64,000 nt of DNA, from contig NZ_LR732707.1 of NCBI RefSeq assembly GCF_902506555.1, forward strand, positions 2,999,290 through 3,063,289, given 5' to 3'. Of this stretch, positions 53,271 to 62,623 are shown piece after piece; positions within the stretch are counted from its first letter, which is position 1; every line of letters starts with the position of its first letter. The notes under the pieces are model-generated. The model saw only the letters and a program-made list of their open reading frames with translations, was not told where the DNA came from and searched no databases. The position numbers were made by a program, and so were the translations under genes. The DNA comes from Sphingorhabdus sp. 109. GTDB lineage: Bacteria > Pseudomonadota > Alphaproteobacteria > Sphingomonadales > Sphingomonadaceae.

Positions 53271-54096
53271 TTACGTCAGCGCGACACCCTCGATCGTGAT
53301 CCGGTTGAGATAGCGGCGGTGGCCCTGATAGTCGTTCAGGGCATAATGCCAGGTCGACCGATTGTCCCACATCGCCAGATCGCCTTCGCGCCATTTGTGC
53401 CGATAGTGGAAGCGGTCCTGCATGATATGGTCATAGAGCTGCTGCAGCAGCGCCTGGCTCTCGTCCGGATCCATGTCGACAATCTCTAGCGTGAAACCGG
53501 GATTGACATAGAGGCCCTTCACTCCGGTTTCGGGATGGGCGAGCACCACCGGGTGGATCGCCCTCTGCCCCGCCTGATCGGCATTGGTGTAGCGGTCGCC
53601 GATCGCCTTGCGATAGGCGCTCTCCTCGCCGAACACATGCGCATTGCCATGCCGCGCTTTCAAGTCCTTGATCCGGTCTTTCATCTCGTCATCGAGCGCG
53701 TCATAGGCCGCCGCCATGCCGGCGAACAAGGTATCGCCACCGCTCGGCGGGATTTCCAGCGCGTATAGGATAGACCCCATGGCCGGCGCTTGGTCATAGC
53801 TGTGATCGGTGTGCCAGCCCCCGCCGATATTGAGCTGCTGGTCCGGTTCCTTCAGCACTTCGGCAATTTCCGGATAGCCGTCGCGCCGCTTGAAAAAGCG
53901 GTTGAGGTCGATCGCGCCCCAGCGTCTGGCAAAGGCGATATGGTCTTCGGGGGGTCAGCTTCTGGTCGCGGAAGAACAAGCTGCCATGTTCGAGAAAGGC
54001 GCGCCGGATATCGGCAAATTGCTGATCGCTCAGGCTGGTGACATCGACATGTTCGACAATCGCGCCGACCGCCTCGCCGGCTTTTTCTATCCGCAT
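53271..54096 (-). pseudogene. TauD/TfdA-type 2-oxoglutarate dioxygenase, frameshifted
   Basis: This gene encoded an Fe(II)/2-oxoglutarate oxygenase that hydroxylates a small acid or sulfonate. The N-terminal 60 residues (from 54096) read in one frame and the rest in another. The frames join within a run of six G at 53949-53954 on the plus strand; removing one base restores KLTPEDHIAFARRWGAIDLNRFF continuously. Downstream the metal motif WHTDHSY and distal WHYALNDYQGHRRYLNRI are intact. It is either an inactivating mutation or a sequence error in a homopolymer. Neighbouring genes face away, so no operon helps decide. Confidence 0.85.
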
Positions 54097-54177
54097 GCTG
54101 CTCTCCCTTTATCCCGTTCTCTCTGGAACGGATTTCATGCTAGTGTAGCAGCAGATAGAGATTTTAGGAGTCCTTCA

Positions 54178-55185
54178 ATGCCGGAAACAAGCAAAATGCC
54201 ATCCCTCAACCGCCGCCAGCTGCTCGCGGCCAGTGCTGCCACCGGGGCTGTGATGTCCGCCGGTCCGGCGACCGCGACCGACGTTGCAGGCAAGCCGGAC
54301 CTCAGCGGCAAGTCGATCCTGATCACCGGCTGTTCCTCCGGTTTCGGCTATCTCGGCGCGATCCTCTATGCCGAACAGGGCGCGAAAGTCTTTGCCACCA
54401 TGCGCAATCTGCCGCGCGCGGAAGGTGATGCGCTGGCCAAGGCGGCCAAGGACAAGAATCTGGATATCACCATCCTCGAGCTCGATGTGCTGTCGAACGA
54501 ATCGGTGAACAAGGCTGTCGCCGAAGCCGAGCGTTTGAATGGCGGCGCGCTGGATGTTGTCATCAACAATGCTGGAATCGGCACCGGCGCTCCGGTGGAG
54601 CTGCAGGATCTCGAGACCATGCAGCTTCTGTTCGACACCAATGTGATGGGTTACCAGCGGGTCGCCCGCGCGGCCCTGCCCAAGATGCGCGCGCAGAAAT
54701 CCGGTCTGGTCGTCAATGTCTCGTCACAGCTCGGACGGGTGATGGTGCCGGGCATGGGCTTCTACAGTTCAACCAAATTCGCGGTGGAATCGATGAGCGA
54801 GCAAATGGCCTATGAGCTCGTTCCGCACGGTGTCGACGTGACCATCGTGCAGCCCGGTGGCTTCCCGACGAAAATCTGGGAAAACGGCAATCAATATACC
54901 GCGCCGATGCTGGAACGAGCCGATGACGAGCGCAAGGCGGCCTATCAGGCGCTGGTCGACGGTGCGCTGCGCAATAGCGGCGGGTCGACCGATCCGATCG
55001 ACGTGCCGCGCGCCATTGCCGACGTGATTGCCAAGGCTCCTGGCAAGAGGCCGCTGCGGCTTCCCGTCCATCCCGGCGGCAAACCGCAACTGGCGATCAA
55101 CCAGGTGAGCGCGCAGACGCAGCTTGCCATGCTCGGCAATTCACCCTTCGGTCCCTGGGTCAAGGATGTGAACGAACGGACCTAA
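54178..55185 (+). CDS. Short-chain dehydrogenase with a Tat signal peptide
   Basis: A 335-residue classical SDR preceded by a twin-arginine export signal (SLNRRQLLAASAATGAVMSAG, near 9-29). The NAD-binding turn TGCSSGFGYLGA is near 50, NNAGIGTG near 125, catalytic Ser in NVSSQLG and YSSTK near 198. SDRs are normally cytoplasmic, so export, carrying cofactor in a folded state, is unusual. AGGAG precedes the ATG at 54178; longer frames would cover the divergent dioxygenase start. A palindromic repeat follows. Confidence 0.85.
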   Translation: MPETSKMPSLNRRQLLAASAATGAVMSAGPATATDVAGKPDLSGKSILITGCSSGFGYLGAILYAEQGAKVFATMRNLPRAEGDALAKAAKDKNLDITILELDVLSNESVNKAVAEAERLNGGALDVVINNAGIGTGAPVELQDLETMQLLFDTNVMGYQRVARAALPKMRAQKSGLVVNVSSQLGRVMVPGMGFYSSTKFAVESMSEQMAYELVPHGVDVTIVQPGGFPTKIWENGNQYTAPMLERADDERKAAYQALVDGALRNSGGSTDPIDVPRAIADVIAKAPGKRPLRLPVHPGGKPQLAINQVSAQTQLAMLGNSPFGPWVKDVNERT

Positions 55186-55194
55186 CGTCGGGAT

Positions 55195-55272
55195 GTGCTC
55201 CGCACTTGATGCGGAGCTCTGCCGGGCAAACGGTGTCCAGCCTCCGGAACTCCGCATCAAGTGCAGCGTTCC
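55195..55272. repeat. Palindromic element A, degraded intergenic copy
   Basis: Left arm GTGCTCCGCACTTGATGCGG is intact; the right arm (from about 55248) has lost several pairs. The same element lies in frame in dnaE2 at 31183-31259. Here it sits between two convergent genes and may terminate both. Confidence 0.85.
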
Positions 55273-55290
55273 CTGTTTCCAGCGGGCGGT

Positions 55291-55713
55291 TCAGGCTGCC
55301 CGTTTGACCAGCAGCAGCGGCGTCAGATAGACGATCAGGAAGACGCTATTGGGGATGACATTGGGCGCATTGCCCGAGGCTACCGATGCGCCGCTGTCGA
55401 CCGCGAACCAGACCAGGAAAGTATAGATTGATCCCTTGCGGATCAGGTCGCTGCCCTGTTCGATACCGGGCGCGGTGATAAAGACATACATGGCCATCAG
55501 TCCAGCGAAGACGCCGCCGGCGATCGCCATCGCCATTTTTGCTTCCGGTGTGTCGAGCCCGGCCACGCCATTGCCGCCGGAAGAGGCGAACTGGAAGAAA
55601 ATCTCGTTGGCGCCGGTAAAGTCATTCACCCCTGAAAAAGCGAATATGATGGCAACGATGATCGAAAAACTGCCGACGATACGGATATAGCGGCCAGCGG
55701 CTTGTGGTGACAT
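55291..55713 (-). CDS. Four-helix membrane protein of unknown function
   Basis: A 140-residue inner-membrane protein with four predicted helices (starting VGSFSIIVAIIFAF, MAMAIAGGVFAGLMAMYVF, IYTFLVWFAVDSG, SVFLIVYLTPLLL). It resembles the DUF4345-like small membrane proteins but I cannot assign a family with certainty. The ATG at 55713 has GGAGGAG; eight residues upstream in frame are the ribosome site itself. Divergent from the XRE regulator. Confidence 0.7.
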   Translation of the reverse strand: MSPQAAGRYIRIVGSFSIIVAIIFAFSGVNDFTGANEIFFQFASSGGNGVAGLDTPEAKMAMAIAGGVFAGLMAMYVFITAPGIEQGSDLIRKGSIYTFLVWFAVDSGASVASGNAPNVIPNSVFLIVYLTPLLLVKRAA

Positions 55714-55847
55714 GATCTGCTCCTCCTTCGGTTTCATTGCCTTTAGACCATGCGGCGGTCATCAAAACAATTACCTGCGGGGTAAGTGCATGCGGGGTAT
55801 TTCATGCTATCGGGTTATGAGCCGGGAACTGGATGCGGGAGACGATC

Positions 55848-56609
55848 ATGCCGTCGGAATTTGGTGCGATATTGAAGGACTGGCGCAAGACGCGGCGGTT
55901 CAGCCAGCTTGACCTCAGCCTCGAGGCGGAAATGTCGGCCCGGCATCTGAGTTTTCTTGAATCGGGCCGCGCTAACCCCAGTCGCGAGATGGTGCTGCGT
56001 CTTTCCGAAGCCCTGCACCTTCCCCGGTCGGCCGCCAATCAGGCGCTCCATGCCGCGGGCTTTGCGCCGGTCTATCCCAGTCTGTCCGACGACGCGCCCG
56101 AACTGGCTCCGGTCAACCAGGCGATCCGCACGATGCTCGACCATCATGATCCCTTTCCCGGCTATGCCATCGACCGCCACTGGAATATCGCCAGCAGCAA
56201 TCAGGGCGCGCAGATGATCCTGGCGCTGGCCAGCCCGGGCGGTCCGGCCAATCTGATCGACATATTGATCAACTGCGCGGGGCTCGACCTGATCGAGAAT
56301 TGGGACGAGGTGGCGGTCCTGTCCCTCTCGCGCCTGCGCACCGAGATACTGGAACTGGGCGGGGATGATCAGCTCTCCGCGCTGGCCGCCCGGCTGGCCG
56401 AGCACGAGCGGGTCCGCAAGGCCGATATGGGATCGATCAATCTCAACCAGGCGGTGATTCCGACAATCTTTCGTGTCGGGGAGAACCGCCTGTCGCTCTT
56501 CTCCGTCATCGCCCAGTTCGGATCGGTGCAGGATATCAGGGCGGGAGAGACACGGATCGAACTGATGTTCCCGATGGATGCGGAAACGGTTCAGTTTTTC
56601 GAAAGATAG
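55848..56609 (+). CDS. XRE-family regulator with MmyB-like ligand domain
   Basis: A 253-residue regulator: HTH at residues 4-62 (GAILKDWRKTRRFSQLDLSLEAEMSARHLSFLESGRANPS) and a C-terminal MLTR/MmyB ligand-binding domain (HDPFPGYAIDRHWNIASSNQGAQMIL through MFPMDAETVQFFE). The latter often binds fatty acids. The ATG at 55848 follows GGGAG. It is 52 bases from the metallo-beta-lactamase gene on the same strand and may control it or the divergent membrane protein. Confidence 0.88.
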   Translation: MPSEFGAILKDWRKTRRFSQLDLSLEAEMSARHLSFLESGRANPSREMVLRLSEALHLPRSAANQALHAAGFAPVYPSLSDDAPELAPVNQAIRTMLDHHDPFPGYAIDRHWNIASSNQGAQMILALASPGGPANLIDILINCAGLDLIENWDEVAVLSLSRLRTEILELGGDDQLSALAARLAEHERVRKADMGSINLNQAVIPTIFRVGENRLSLFSVIAQFGSVQDIRAGETRIELMFPMDAETVQFFER

Positions 56610-56661
56610 CGGCGGGCAAAGTCGGTTTACGGTAGATAGGACAGGGAGAGGGAGAAATAAT

Positions 56662-57636
56662 ATGCGAGCGATGAAATCGGCTTTGTTGCTGGGGCTGTCG
56701 GGTCTCGCGGCTTGCGCACCAGTCGTCCCGGAGGAAAGCGGTGGGACGCCGGACAGCCTGGCGGTTACCGGCGATCAGACCGCTGCCCAGAGCGCTGCGC
56801 TGTCTGCCATGAAAAAACAATTCCCTTCCTGGTTTGCCAATATCGAACCGTTCCGGATGATCGGTAACGCGGGGCAAAGCGTATATTTCGTCGGTACCGA
56901 AGGGCTGGGCATGTATTTCATCCCCACCAGCGCAGGCCATATCGTAATCGATGGCGGCATGCCGGGCCAGGGCCAGCTGGTCTGGGACAATATCAGGCAG
57001 CTTGGCTATGATCCAGCCGACGTGAAAATCCTGCTCAACAGCCACGCCCATTTCGACCATAGCGGCGGCCTAGCCGAGCTGAAGCAGCTCACCGGCGCGA
57101 AACTGCTCGCCAGCGAAGGCGACCGGTCGGCGCTGGAGGGCGGCTTTTATCTCGGTTCGGAGGACGACGCCTCGATGGGCGCGCCGCCGGTCAAGGTCGA
57201 CCGGCTCATCGCCGACGGCGAAGTCGTGAAGCTTGGCGATGTGGCGCTCACCGCGCGCCTGACGCCGGGCCACACCCGTGGTTGCACCTCATGGACCATG
57301 GATGTCGAACAGGACGGCAGGAGCTACAAGACGCTGTTCTTCTGCTCCGCCTCGGTCGCCGCCAACCGGCTGATCGGACCGCCTCAATATGAAGGTATCG
57401 TCGAGGATTATCGCAAGACGTTCGCGCTGACCAGGGACTGGAAACCCGACGTCTTTCTGTCCAACCATCCGCAGTTTTTCGGCATGGCGGCCAAGCAGGA
57501 GAAACTCGCGGCTGGCGACCCTCTGGCCTTTGTCAATGACAGCGAGTTTTCCGTCTTCATCGCGAAAATGGAACAGGCGTTCGAAGCGGCGCTGGAAAAG
57601 CAGACGCTGAAACATAATGCGATCATGAGCGAGTGA
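56662..57636 (+). CDS. Subclass B3 metallo-beta-lactamase, predicted lipoprotein
   Basis: A 324-residue zinc hydrolase. The B3 ligand set is complete: H128, H130, D132, H133 (NSHAHFDHSGG), H204 (TPGHTRGCTSW) and H269 (LSNHP). It would hydrolyse beta-lactams, possibly carbapenems, in the periplasm. The signal ends in a lipobox (SGLAAC, Cys18), so it should be anchored in the membrane. About 35 residues between the lipid anchor and the domain form a linker. Activity cannot be proven from sequence, since some B3-like proteins are not lactamases. Confidence 0.82.
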   Translation: MRAMKSALLLGLSGLAACAPVVPEESGGTPDSLAVTGDQTAAQSAALSAMKKQFPSWFANIEPFRMIGNAGQSVYFVGTEGLGMYFIPTSAGHIVIDGGMPGQGQLVWDNIRQLGYDPADVKILLNSHAHFDHSGGLAELKQLTGAKLLASEGDRSALEGGFYLGSEDDASMGAPPVKVDRLIADGEVVKLGDVALTARLTPGHTRGCTSWTMDVEQDGRSYKTLFFCSASVAANRLIGPPQYEGIVEDYRKTFALTRDWKPDVFLSNHPQFFGMAAKQEKLAAGDPLAFVNDSEFSVFIAKMEQAFEAALEKQTLKHNAIMSE

Positions 57637-57646
57637 GGGAATAGAC

Positions 57647-57994
57647 ATGGCACAGGCAAAAGCGCTGATTGAAACGTTCTGGGAGCTTCAGGATGGCCAT
57701 GACTATAGCAAGCTGATCCCCCTGTTCGCCGACGATGCGGTGTTCGAGGACCCTGCGATCGGCCGGATCGAAGGCATAGAAGCGATCTCCGCGCTGCTGC
57801 ATCATCTGACAAAAGAACTGGCAGACAAGAAGATGCATTTCCAAGTGCTGGAAATTGCCGGCGACGAACAGGTCGCCTGGTCGCGCTGGCTGTGGAAGCG
57901 TCCCGATGGCGATATCGAGGGCGTCGGTCTCTACCGGGTCGCCGATGGCAAGCTCACCGCCTACCGGGACTGTTATACGGTGCCGGAGAGCTGA
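57647..57994 (+). CDS. SnoaL/NTF2-like protein
   Basis: A 115-residue cone-shaped NTF2-fold protein (ALIETFWELQDGHDYSKLIPLFADDAVFEDP, then GIEAISALLHHLTKELADKK). Many relatives are isomerases, hydratases or polyketide cyclases. It starts 10 bases after the metallo-beta-lactamase with GAGGGAA, so they are probably cotranscribed. Its stop touches the convergent MFS gene. Confidence 0.8.
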   Translation: MAQAKALIETFWELQDGHDYSKLIPLFADDAVFEDPAIGRIEGIEAISALLHHLTKELADKKMHFQVLEIAGDEQVAWSRWLWKRPDGDIEGVGLYRVADGKLTAYRDCYTVPES

Positions 57995-59251
57995 TCAGCC
58001 CTCGTTGACCCATTCGCTGCGCAGCGGCCGCGCGGCGAGCGCCATCAGCAGGGCGGCAATCACGTAGAAGGTCAGCGAGTAGAGCATCGAATAGCGCAAG
58101 CCTTCCTCGCCGTAGATCGGCATCAGCGCGTCGGACAGGGCACCGAGGAAGAATATGCCGCCGCCGATACCGATCAGATTGTTGATCAGCAGGAACAGGG
58201 CCGAAGCCGTTGCGCGTGCGTCGGCCGGAACCAGATGCTGGACCGCCGAGAGGACGGGGCCAAGCCAGAAATAGGCCAGCGCCTGCGGGATCAGGAACAG
58301 GATGAAGGCGACGGTCGCCGAACCGCTCATGATACCGGCGGCAAACAGTGGCACGGCCAGCAGGAAGGCCGCTGCCGGAACCAGCCCGTAGGCCGCCTTG
58401 TCTTTCTTGCCCAGCCAGTCGCCGATCATGCCGCCGCCGAGCACACCGGCGACCCCGCCGATCAGCAGGATTGCGCCGAAAAAAAGCGACGTGTCGATCA
58501 GGCTCAGGCCAAAGCTGCGCTGCAGCAGGCTGGGCAGCCAGAAGGCGATGCCATAGCCGAGCATCGAACTGGAGGCCGCACCAAAGGCGAAAAACCAGAA
58601 GGCCTTCTTCTTTGCCAGCAGGACCACGGTACCCTTGAAGCTGTATGGCGCGACCGTCTGGTCTGCCGGTGCGGGAGCTTTGCTCTTGTCGCGCACAAAA
58701 TATTTGAAAAAGGGCGCGATCAATACGCCCGCTAGCCCGACAACAAAAAAGGCTAGTCGCCAGTCTACAGTCGCCGCGATATAGCCGCCCGCGATCACCC
58801 CGGTGGCTGAACCCAGTGGAATGCCGAGCGAATAGATCGCCAAGGCCCGGGCCCGTTTCTCGCTCGGGAAATGGTCGGCGATCAACGCATAGGACGGCGC
58901 AACGCCGCCCGCTTCGCCGATACCGACGCCCAGCCGGCTCAGGAAGATCGACCAGAAGCCCTGCGCCAGTCCGGTCAGCGCGGTAAATCCGCTCCAGATC
59001 GCCAGCGAGATGGTGATCACCCAGCTGCGGCTGGTCTTGTCCGCTACCCAGGCCAGCGGCACGGCCAGCGTCGAATAGAGCAGGGCAAAGGCAATGCCGC
59101 CGAGCAGCCCCATCTGGGTATCGCTCAAGCCGAGATCGGCCTGGATCGGCCCGGCGAGGATCGCCAGTATCTGGCGGTCGACGAAATTGAAAATATAGAC
59201 CAGCAGCAACATGCCGAGCGCGATATTGGGTGAGGTCGTCCGGCTTTTCAT
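57995..59251 (-). CDS. MFS transporter, spinster-like
   Basis: A 418-residue major facilitator with 12 helices. The family mark is NFVDRQILAILAGPIQADLGLSDTQMGLLGG (residues 21-51), followed by GIGEAGGVAPSYALIADHFPSEKRA near 112-136. Such transporters move lipids, organic acids or degradation substrates. It is the third gene of an operon with the TonB receptor and hydrolase (19 bases between genes). Confidence 0.9.
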   Translation of the reverse strand: MKSRTTSPNIALGMLLLVYIFNFVDRQILAILAGPIQADLGLSDTQMGLLGGIAFALLYSTLAVPLAWVADKTSRSWVITISLAIWSGFTALTGLAQGFWSIFLSRLGVGIGEAGGVAPSYALIADHFPSEKRARALAIYSLGIPLGSATGVIAGGYIAATVDWRLAFFVVGLAGVLIAPFFKYFVRDKSKAPAPADQTVAPYSFKGTVVLLAKKKAFWFFAFGAASSSMLGYGIAFWLPSLLQRSFGLSLIDTSLFFGAILLIGGVAGVLGGGMIGDWLGKKDKAAYGLVPAAAFLLAVPLFAAGIMSGSATVAFILFLIPQALAYFWLGPVLSAVQHLVPADARATASALFLLINNLIGIGGGIFFLGALSDALMPIYGEEGLRYSMLYSLTFYVIAALLMALAARPLRSEWVNEG

Positions 59252-59269
59252 GCTTAGCTGCTCCGGGAT

Positions 59270-60130
59270 CTATTTGCCTAGGTCCGCGTAGAAACGGTCA
59301 ATCGCTTCCAGCGCACCGGGTTCGTCCAGCATTGGCGTGTGGCCGCGGTCTTCGATATTCACGGCGCGAAAATGGTCCGGATGCCGGCGTTCCATCTCGG
59401 TGACGGTAGCGGGGGACAATATGTCTGACAATGCACCGCGAATGACCAGCACAGGCAGGGCGGACAGCGTGTCCCACATGGGCCAGAGATCCGGCGGCAC
59501 CACGGTCTGCTCACTGCCCGACAGACCATCGGAGATCGCGGGATCGTAGGCAAAGCGGATCGTACCGTCCGGTGTTTCTTCGCAGGTGTTGCGGGCGAAA
59601 GCCATCCAGTCCCGGGCGCCAAAACCGATCATATTGTCGCTCTGCACCGCCTGACAATGGTCAGCCGCCTGCTGCCAGCTGTCAAAGACCGCCGGCTGGC
59701 CGACATAGGACTGGATCCGGGCGAGGCCGCTTGCTTCCACCGCCGGTCCGATATCGTTCAATATCAGGCTGTTGAATCGGTCGGGCGTTCTGGCCGCCAT
59801 CATCATGGCCATCAGCCCGCCCATCGACGTGCCGATCATGCCCATGGTGCCGAGCTTCAGCCCGTCGACCAGCGCGAACATGTCCTCGACATAGACGGCG
59901 GGCGTGTAATTTTCGGGATCCGGATCATAGTCCGACCGTCCCCGACCGCGCTGGTCGGGGACAATCAGTTGATATTTTCCGGCGAGATGCCCGGCCAGCG
60001 CCTCGAAATCGCCGCTGTTCCGGGTCAAGCCGTGCATCAGCAGCAGCGGCGGACCATCCCCGTCATAGATGCGGGCATAAAGGTCCAGCCGGTTGTCTGC
60101 GCTCCGGTAGCTATGGTCGGCATATGTCAT
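59270..60130 (-). CDS. Alpha/beta hydrolase
   Basis: A 286-residue hydrolase. Oxyanion motif LLMHGLTRNSGDF is near 30, nucleophile MIGTSMGGLMAM near 97-108 and the C-terminal His in EDRGHTPMLDEPG near 262. It is 20 bases from the TonB receptor stop, so an imported ester, lactone or similar bond may be its substrate. Confidence 0.87.
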   Translation of the reverse strand: MTYADHSYRSADNRLDLYARIYDGDGPPLLLMHGLTRNSGDFEALAGHLAGKYQLIVPDQRGRGRSDYDPDPENYTPAVYVEDMFALVDGLKLGTMGMIGTSMGGLMAMMMAARTPDRFNSLILNDIGPAVEASGLARIQSYVGQPAVFDSWQQAADHCQAVQSDNMIGFGARDWMAFARNTCEETPDGTIRFAYDPAISDGLSGSEQTVVPPDLWPMWDTLSALPVLVIRGALSDILSPATVTEMERRHPDHFRAVNIEDRGHTPMLDEPGALEAIDRFYADLGK

Positions 60131-60150
60131 TGGATTTGCCCGGGCGTCGG

Positions 60151-62499
60151 TCAGAATTTCACCCCGGCCGTGACAAAGACCTGACGCGGATTGCCGTAGA
60201 AGGCGGTCAGCGTGCCTTCGGGCCCAAGCGTGCCAATCGGCTGCCCGTTGGCACCGGTCACGATTTCGCCGGTAACCGGATCGGCGGCGACAAAGGTATA
60301 GCCCGATGTCTTGTAGCGCTTGTTGGTCAGGTTCTTGCCGTGCAGGCCGATGCTCCAGCGCTTGTCCGGTGCGTTATAGACAAGATTGGCATCGAGCAGG
60401 GCGAAGCCGTTCTGATCGATATAGGGATTGGCAATCTCGAACTGGTTGGTCTTGCTGCGATAGGACAGGGTGGTGCCGAAATAGATATCACCGTCTCCCG
60501 CCGGCGTCGAATAGGACAATGTCCCGCTGGCGGTCCATTTCGGTGTATTCTGGACCGAACGGAATTCCGCAACATCGGTCGGAACACCGCCGATGTTGGT
60601 GATATATTCGTCATATTCGGCATCAATATAGCCCAGCGCACCGGAGAACATCAGCCGGTCGCCGCCGGTCATCAGATCCTCGCCGAGCCGGGCAGAAGCC
60701 TCGAGTTCAATACCCTTGAGCGTCGCCTTGCCGGCGTTGTTAATCACACCGCAGAAGGATGGCAAACCAGCGACTGTACATGCCACCGATCCGGGGATCT
60801 GCACGTCGGTATAATCGGTGTAGAAACCGGCGAGCGCGATAGTGAGCGCACCATCGAGCAGGCTGCCCTTGTAACCGATTTCATAGCTGTCGACCGATTC
60901 CGGCGCGAAGCTGAGGAAAGACGCGACTTCGGCGTCGCTCGGAACGCCGTTGGCATTGGTCGTCGGTGCATTGACGCCGACACCGCGCGGATCAAAACCG
61001 CCGCCCTTGAAGCCCTGCGAGAAGCTGGCGTAGATATTGTGATCCGGTGTCGGCTTGAAGCTCAGAGAGGCGCGGGGCGTGAATTTCTTGAATTTCGAGC
61101 TGCCTTCAAAATCGGTGCCCGGCGCGCCGAATGGAATACCGGCGCCGCCAAAGGTCGGTGAACCGCCGCCCAGGTAATTTTGCCGCAATATGTCGGCCGA
61201 CCGTTCATCCCATGTGTATCGACCACCAAGAGACAGGCTCAGTTGCTCGGTAAAATCATAGGTGAAATCGGCGAAAACCGCATAGGTTTCGGTGTCGACA
61301 TTGGCCTGAGTAAAGGCGGTGAGGCCGGCAAAGGTCGTGAACAGGCGGACATCAAACAATGTATCGGCCTTGGCGTCGAGATAGTAGAAGCCGACCAGAC
61401 CATTGAGCTTGTCGCCTTCGTAGAGCAGCTGGAATTCCTGGCTGATCTGTTCGTTGCGGTAAAAGCCCGGTACATCCAGATCCACCGCCGGCAGCGCGTC
61501 AAAATCGATTGGCGTGGCCGTGTCATCCTTGCGCCAGGCGCTGATCGAACGGAAAGTCACGGTATCGCTGAGATTGGCCGTGATATTCATGGCCAGGCCA
61601 TAAGCTTCAATTTCCTGGACCGGATCATTGAGGCCGCCGCGCGTGTCGAACACATCGTCGAGAACCGGCGCGCCGGATACGGCTCCCGGGATCAGGCGAT
61701 GGCCGCCGCGCGGATTGCTCTTGTCCTTGGTATAGTCGCCGGAAATCCGGACAAGAACGGGTTCGCCATAGCCACCCACTTCCAGGGTGCCGCGACCGGC
61801 CCAGATGTCCTTGTTATAATTTTCCAGACCATTGGTCAGATTGTCGCCGAAGCCGCCACGCGAAAGCCGGGCGCCGGAAGCGCCGACGCGCACAATGTCG
61901 CCAAGCGGCATGCTGGCCGTGACCACGGCCTCGGCCTGATCATAGGTGCCATAGCTGACCCGCGCCTTGAACGATGGATCCTGTGGCAGACGTTTGGTCA
62001 CATATTTGACCGCGCCGCCGATGGTATTGCGGCCATAAAGCGTGCCCTGCGGTCCGCGCAGCACTTCGATGCGCTCGACATCATAAATATCCAGCACCGC
62101 AGCTTGCGGCCTGTTGAGATAGACATCGTCGAGATAGATTCCGACACCTTGCTCGAAACCGGAAACCGGATCCTGCTGGCCGATGCCGCGGATGAAGGCG
62201 GAGAGGGTCGAGTTGGTGCCGCGCGATGATTCAAGCGTCGTGTTGGGCGTGGTCAGGCCGATATCGGTAATGTCGACCGCGCCTTGCTGTTCCAGTCTCT
62301 CCGCGGAATAAGCCGTGATCGCGATCGGCACATCGGTCAGCCGTTCTTCACGGCGCCGGGCGGTGACGACGATCGCACCGTCATCATTGTCTTCCGAAGC
62401 CATTTCCGAAGACTGAGCCTGAACTGCGGCCGGGGCGACAAGACCACCTGCGAGGCCGGTGATGATCGCTGCATAACTAACGCTGTGCTGAAATTTCAT
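60151..62499 (-). CDS. TonB-dependent receptor
   Basis: A 782-residue outer-membrane receptor of the sphingomonad type used for organic substrates. Signal peptide to VQAQ; TonB box GAIVVTARRREERLTDVPIA near 44-63; plug motif VERIEVLRGPQGTLYGRNTIGGAVKYVTK near 128-156; barrel closing with VFVTAGVKF. No FRAP/NPDL heme signature, unlike the receptor at 48973. AAGGAGG precedes the ATG. It is divergent from a TetR regulator with a shared palindrome, suggesting substrate-induced control. Confidence 0.92.
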   Translation of the reverse strand: MKFQHSVSYAAIITGLAGGLVAPAAVQAQSSEMASEDNDDGAIVVTARRREERLTDVPIAITAYSAERLEQQGAVDITDIGLTTPNTTLESSRGTNSTLSAFIRGIGQQDPVSGFEQGVGIYLDDVYLNRPQAAVLDIYDVERIEVLRGPQGTLYGRNTIGGAVKYVTKRLPQDPSFKARVSYGTYDQAEAVVTASMPLGDIVRVGASGARLSRGGFGDNLTNGLENYNKDIWAGRGTLEVGGYGEPVLVRISGDYTKDKSNPRGGHRLIPGAVSGAPVLDDVFDTRGGLNDPVQEIEAYGLAMNITANLSDTVTFRSISAWRKDDTATPIDFDALPAVDLDVPGFYRNEQISQEFQLLYEGDKLNGLVGFYYLDAKADTLFDVRLFTTFAGLTAFTQANVDTETYAVFADFTYDFTEQLSLSLGGRYTWDERSADILRQNYLGGGSPTFGGAGIPFGAPGTDFEGSSKFKKFTPRASLSFKPTPDHNIYASFSQGFKGGGFDPRGVGVNAPTTNANGVPSDAEVASFLSFAPESVDSYEIGYKGSLLDGALTIALAGFYTDYTDVQIPGSVACTVAGLPSFCGVINNAGKATLKGIELEASARLGEDLMTGGDRLMFSGALGYIDAEYDEYITNIGGVPTDVAEFRSVQNTPKWTASGTLSYSTPAGDGDIYFGTTLSYRSKTNQFEIANPYIDQNGFALLDANLVYNAPDKRWSIGLHGKNLTNKRYKTSGYTFVAADPVTGEIVTGANGQPIGTLGPEGTLTAFYGNPRQVFVTAGVKF

Positions 62500-62560
62500 G
62501 AAAGCATCCTCCTTGAATATCTGCCTGGCATTTCCAGGTCGTTGGCCGGCCTATATTGAA

Positions 62561-62580
62561 AGTTGAACCAATATTCAACT
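62561..62580. promoter_or_regulatory. TetR operator candidate in the divergent promoter
   Basis: AGTTGAA-CCAATA-TTCAACT is a perfect 7-bp inverted repeat 43 bases upstream of the TetR start and 61 upstream of the receptor. It is the likely binding site of the adjacent regulator. Confidence 0.7.
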
Positions 62581-62623
62581 TAGAAATTTGCTTATCCGGT
62601 TAAATGCGGTTAGCCGTGACATT

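Noticed and set aside
60124-61161. Plus-strand open frame opposite the TonB receptor
   Set aside because: Antisense shadow; the receptor plug and barrel motifs are all on the minus strand.
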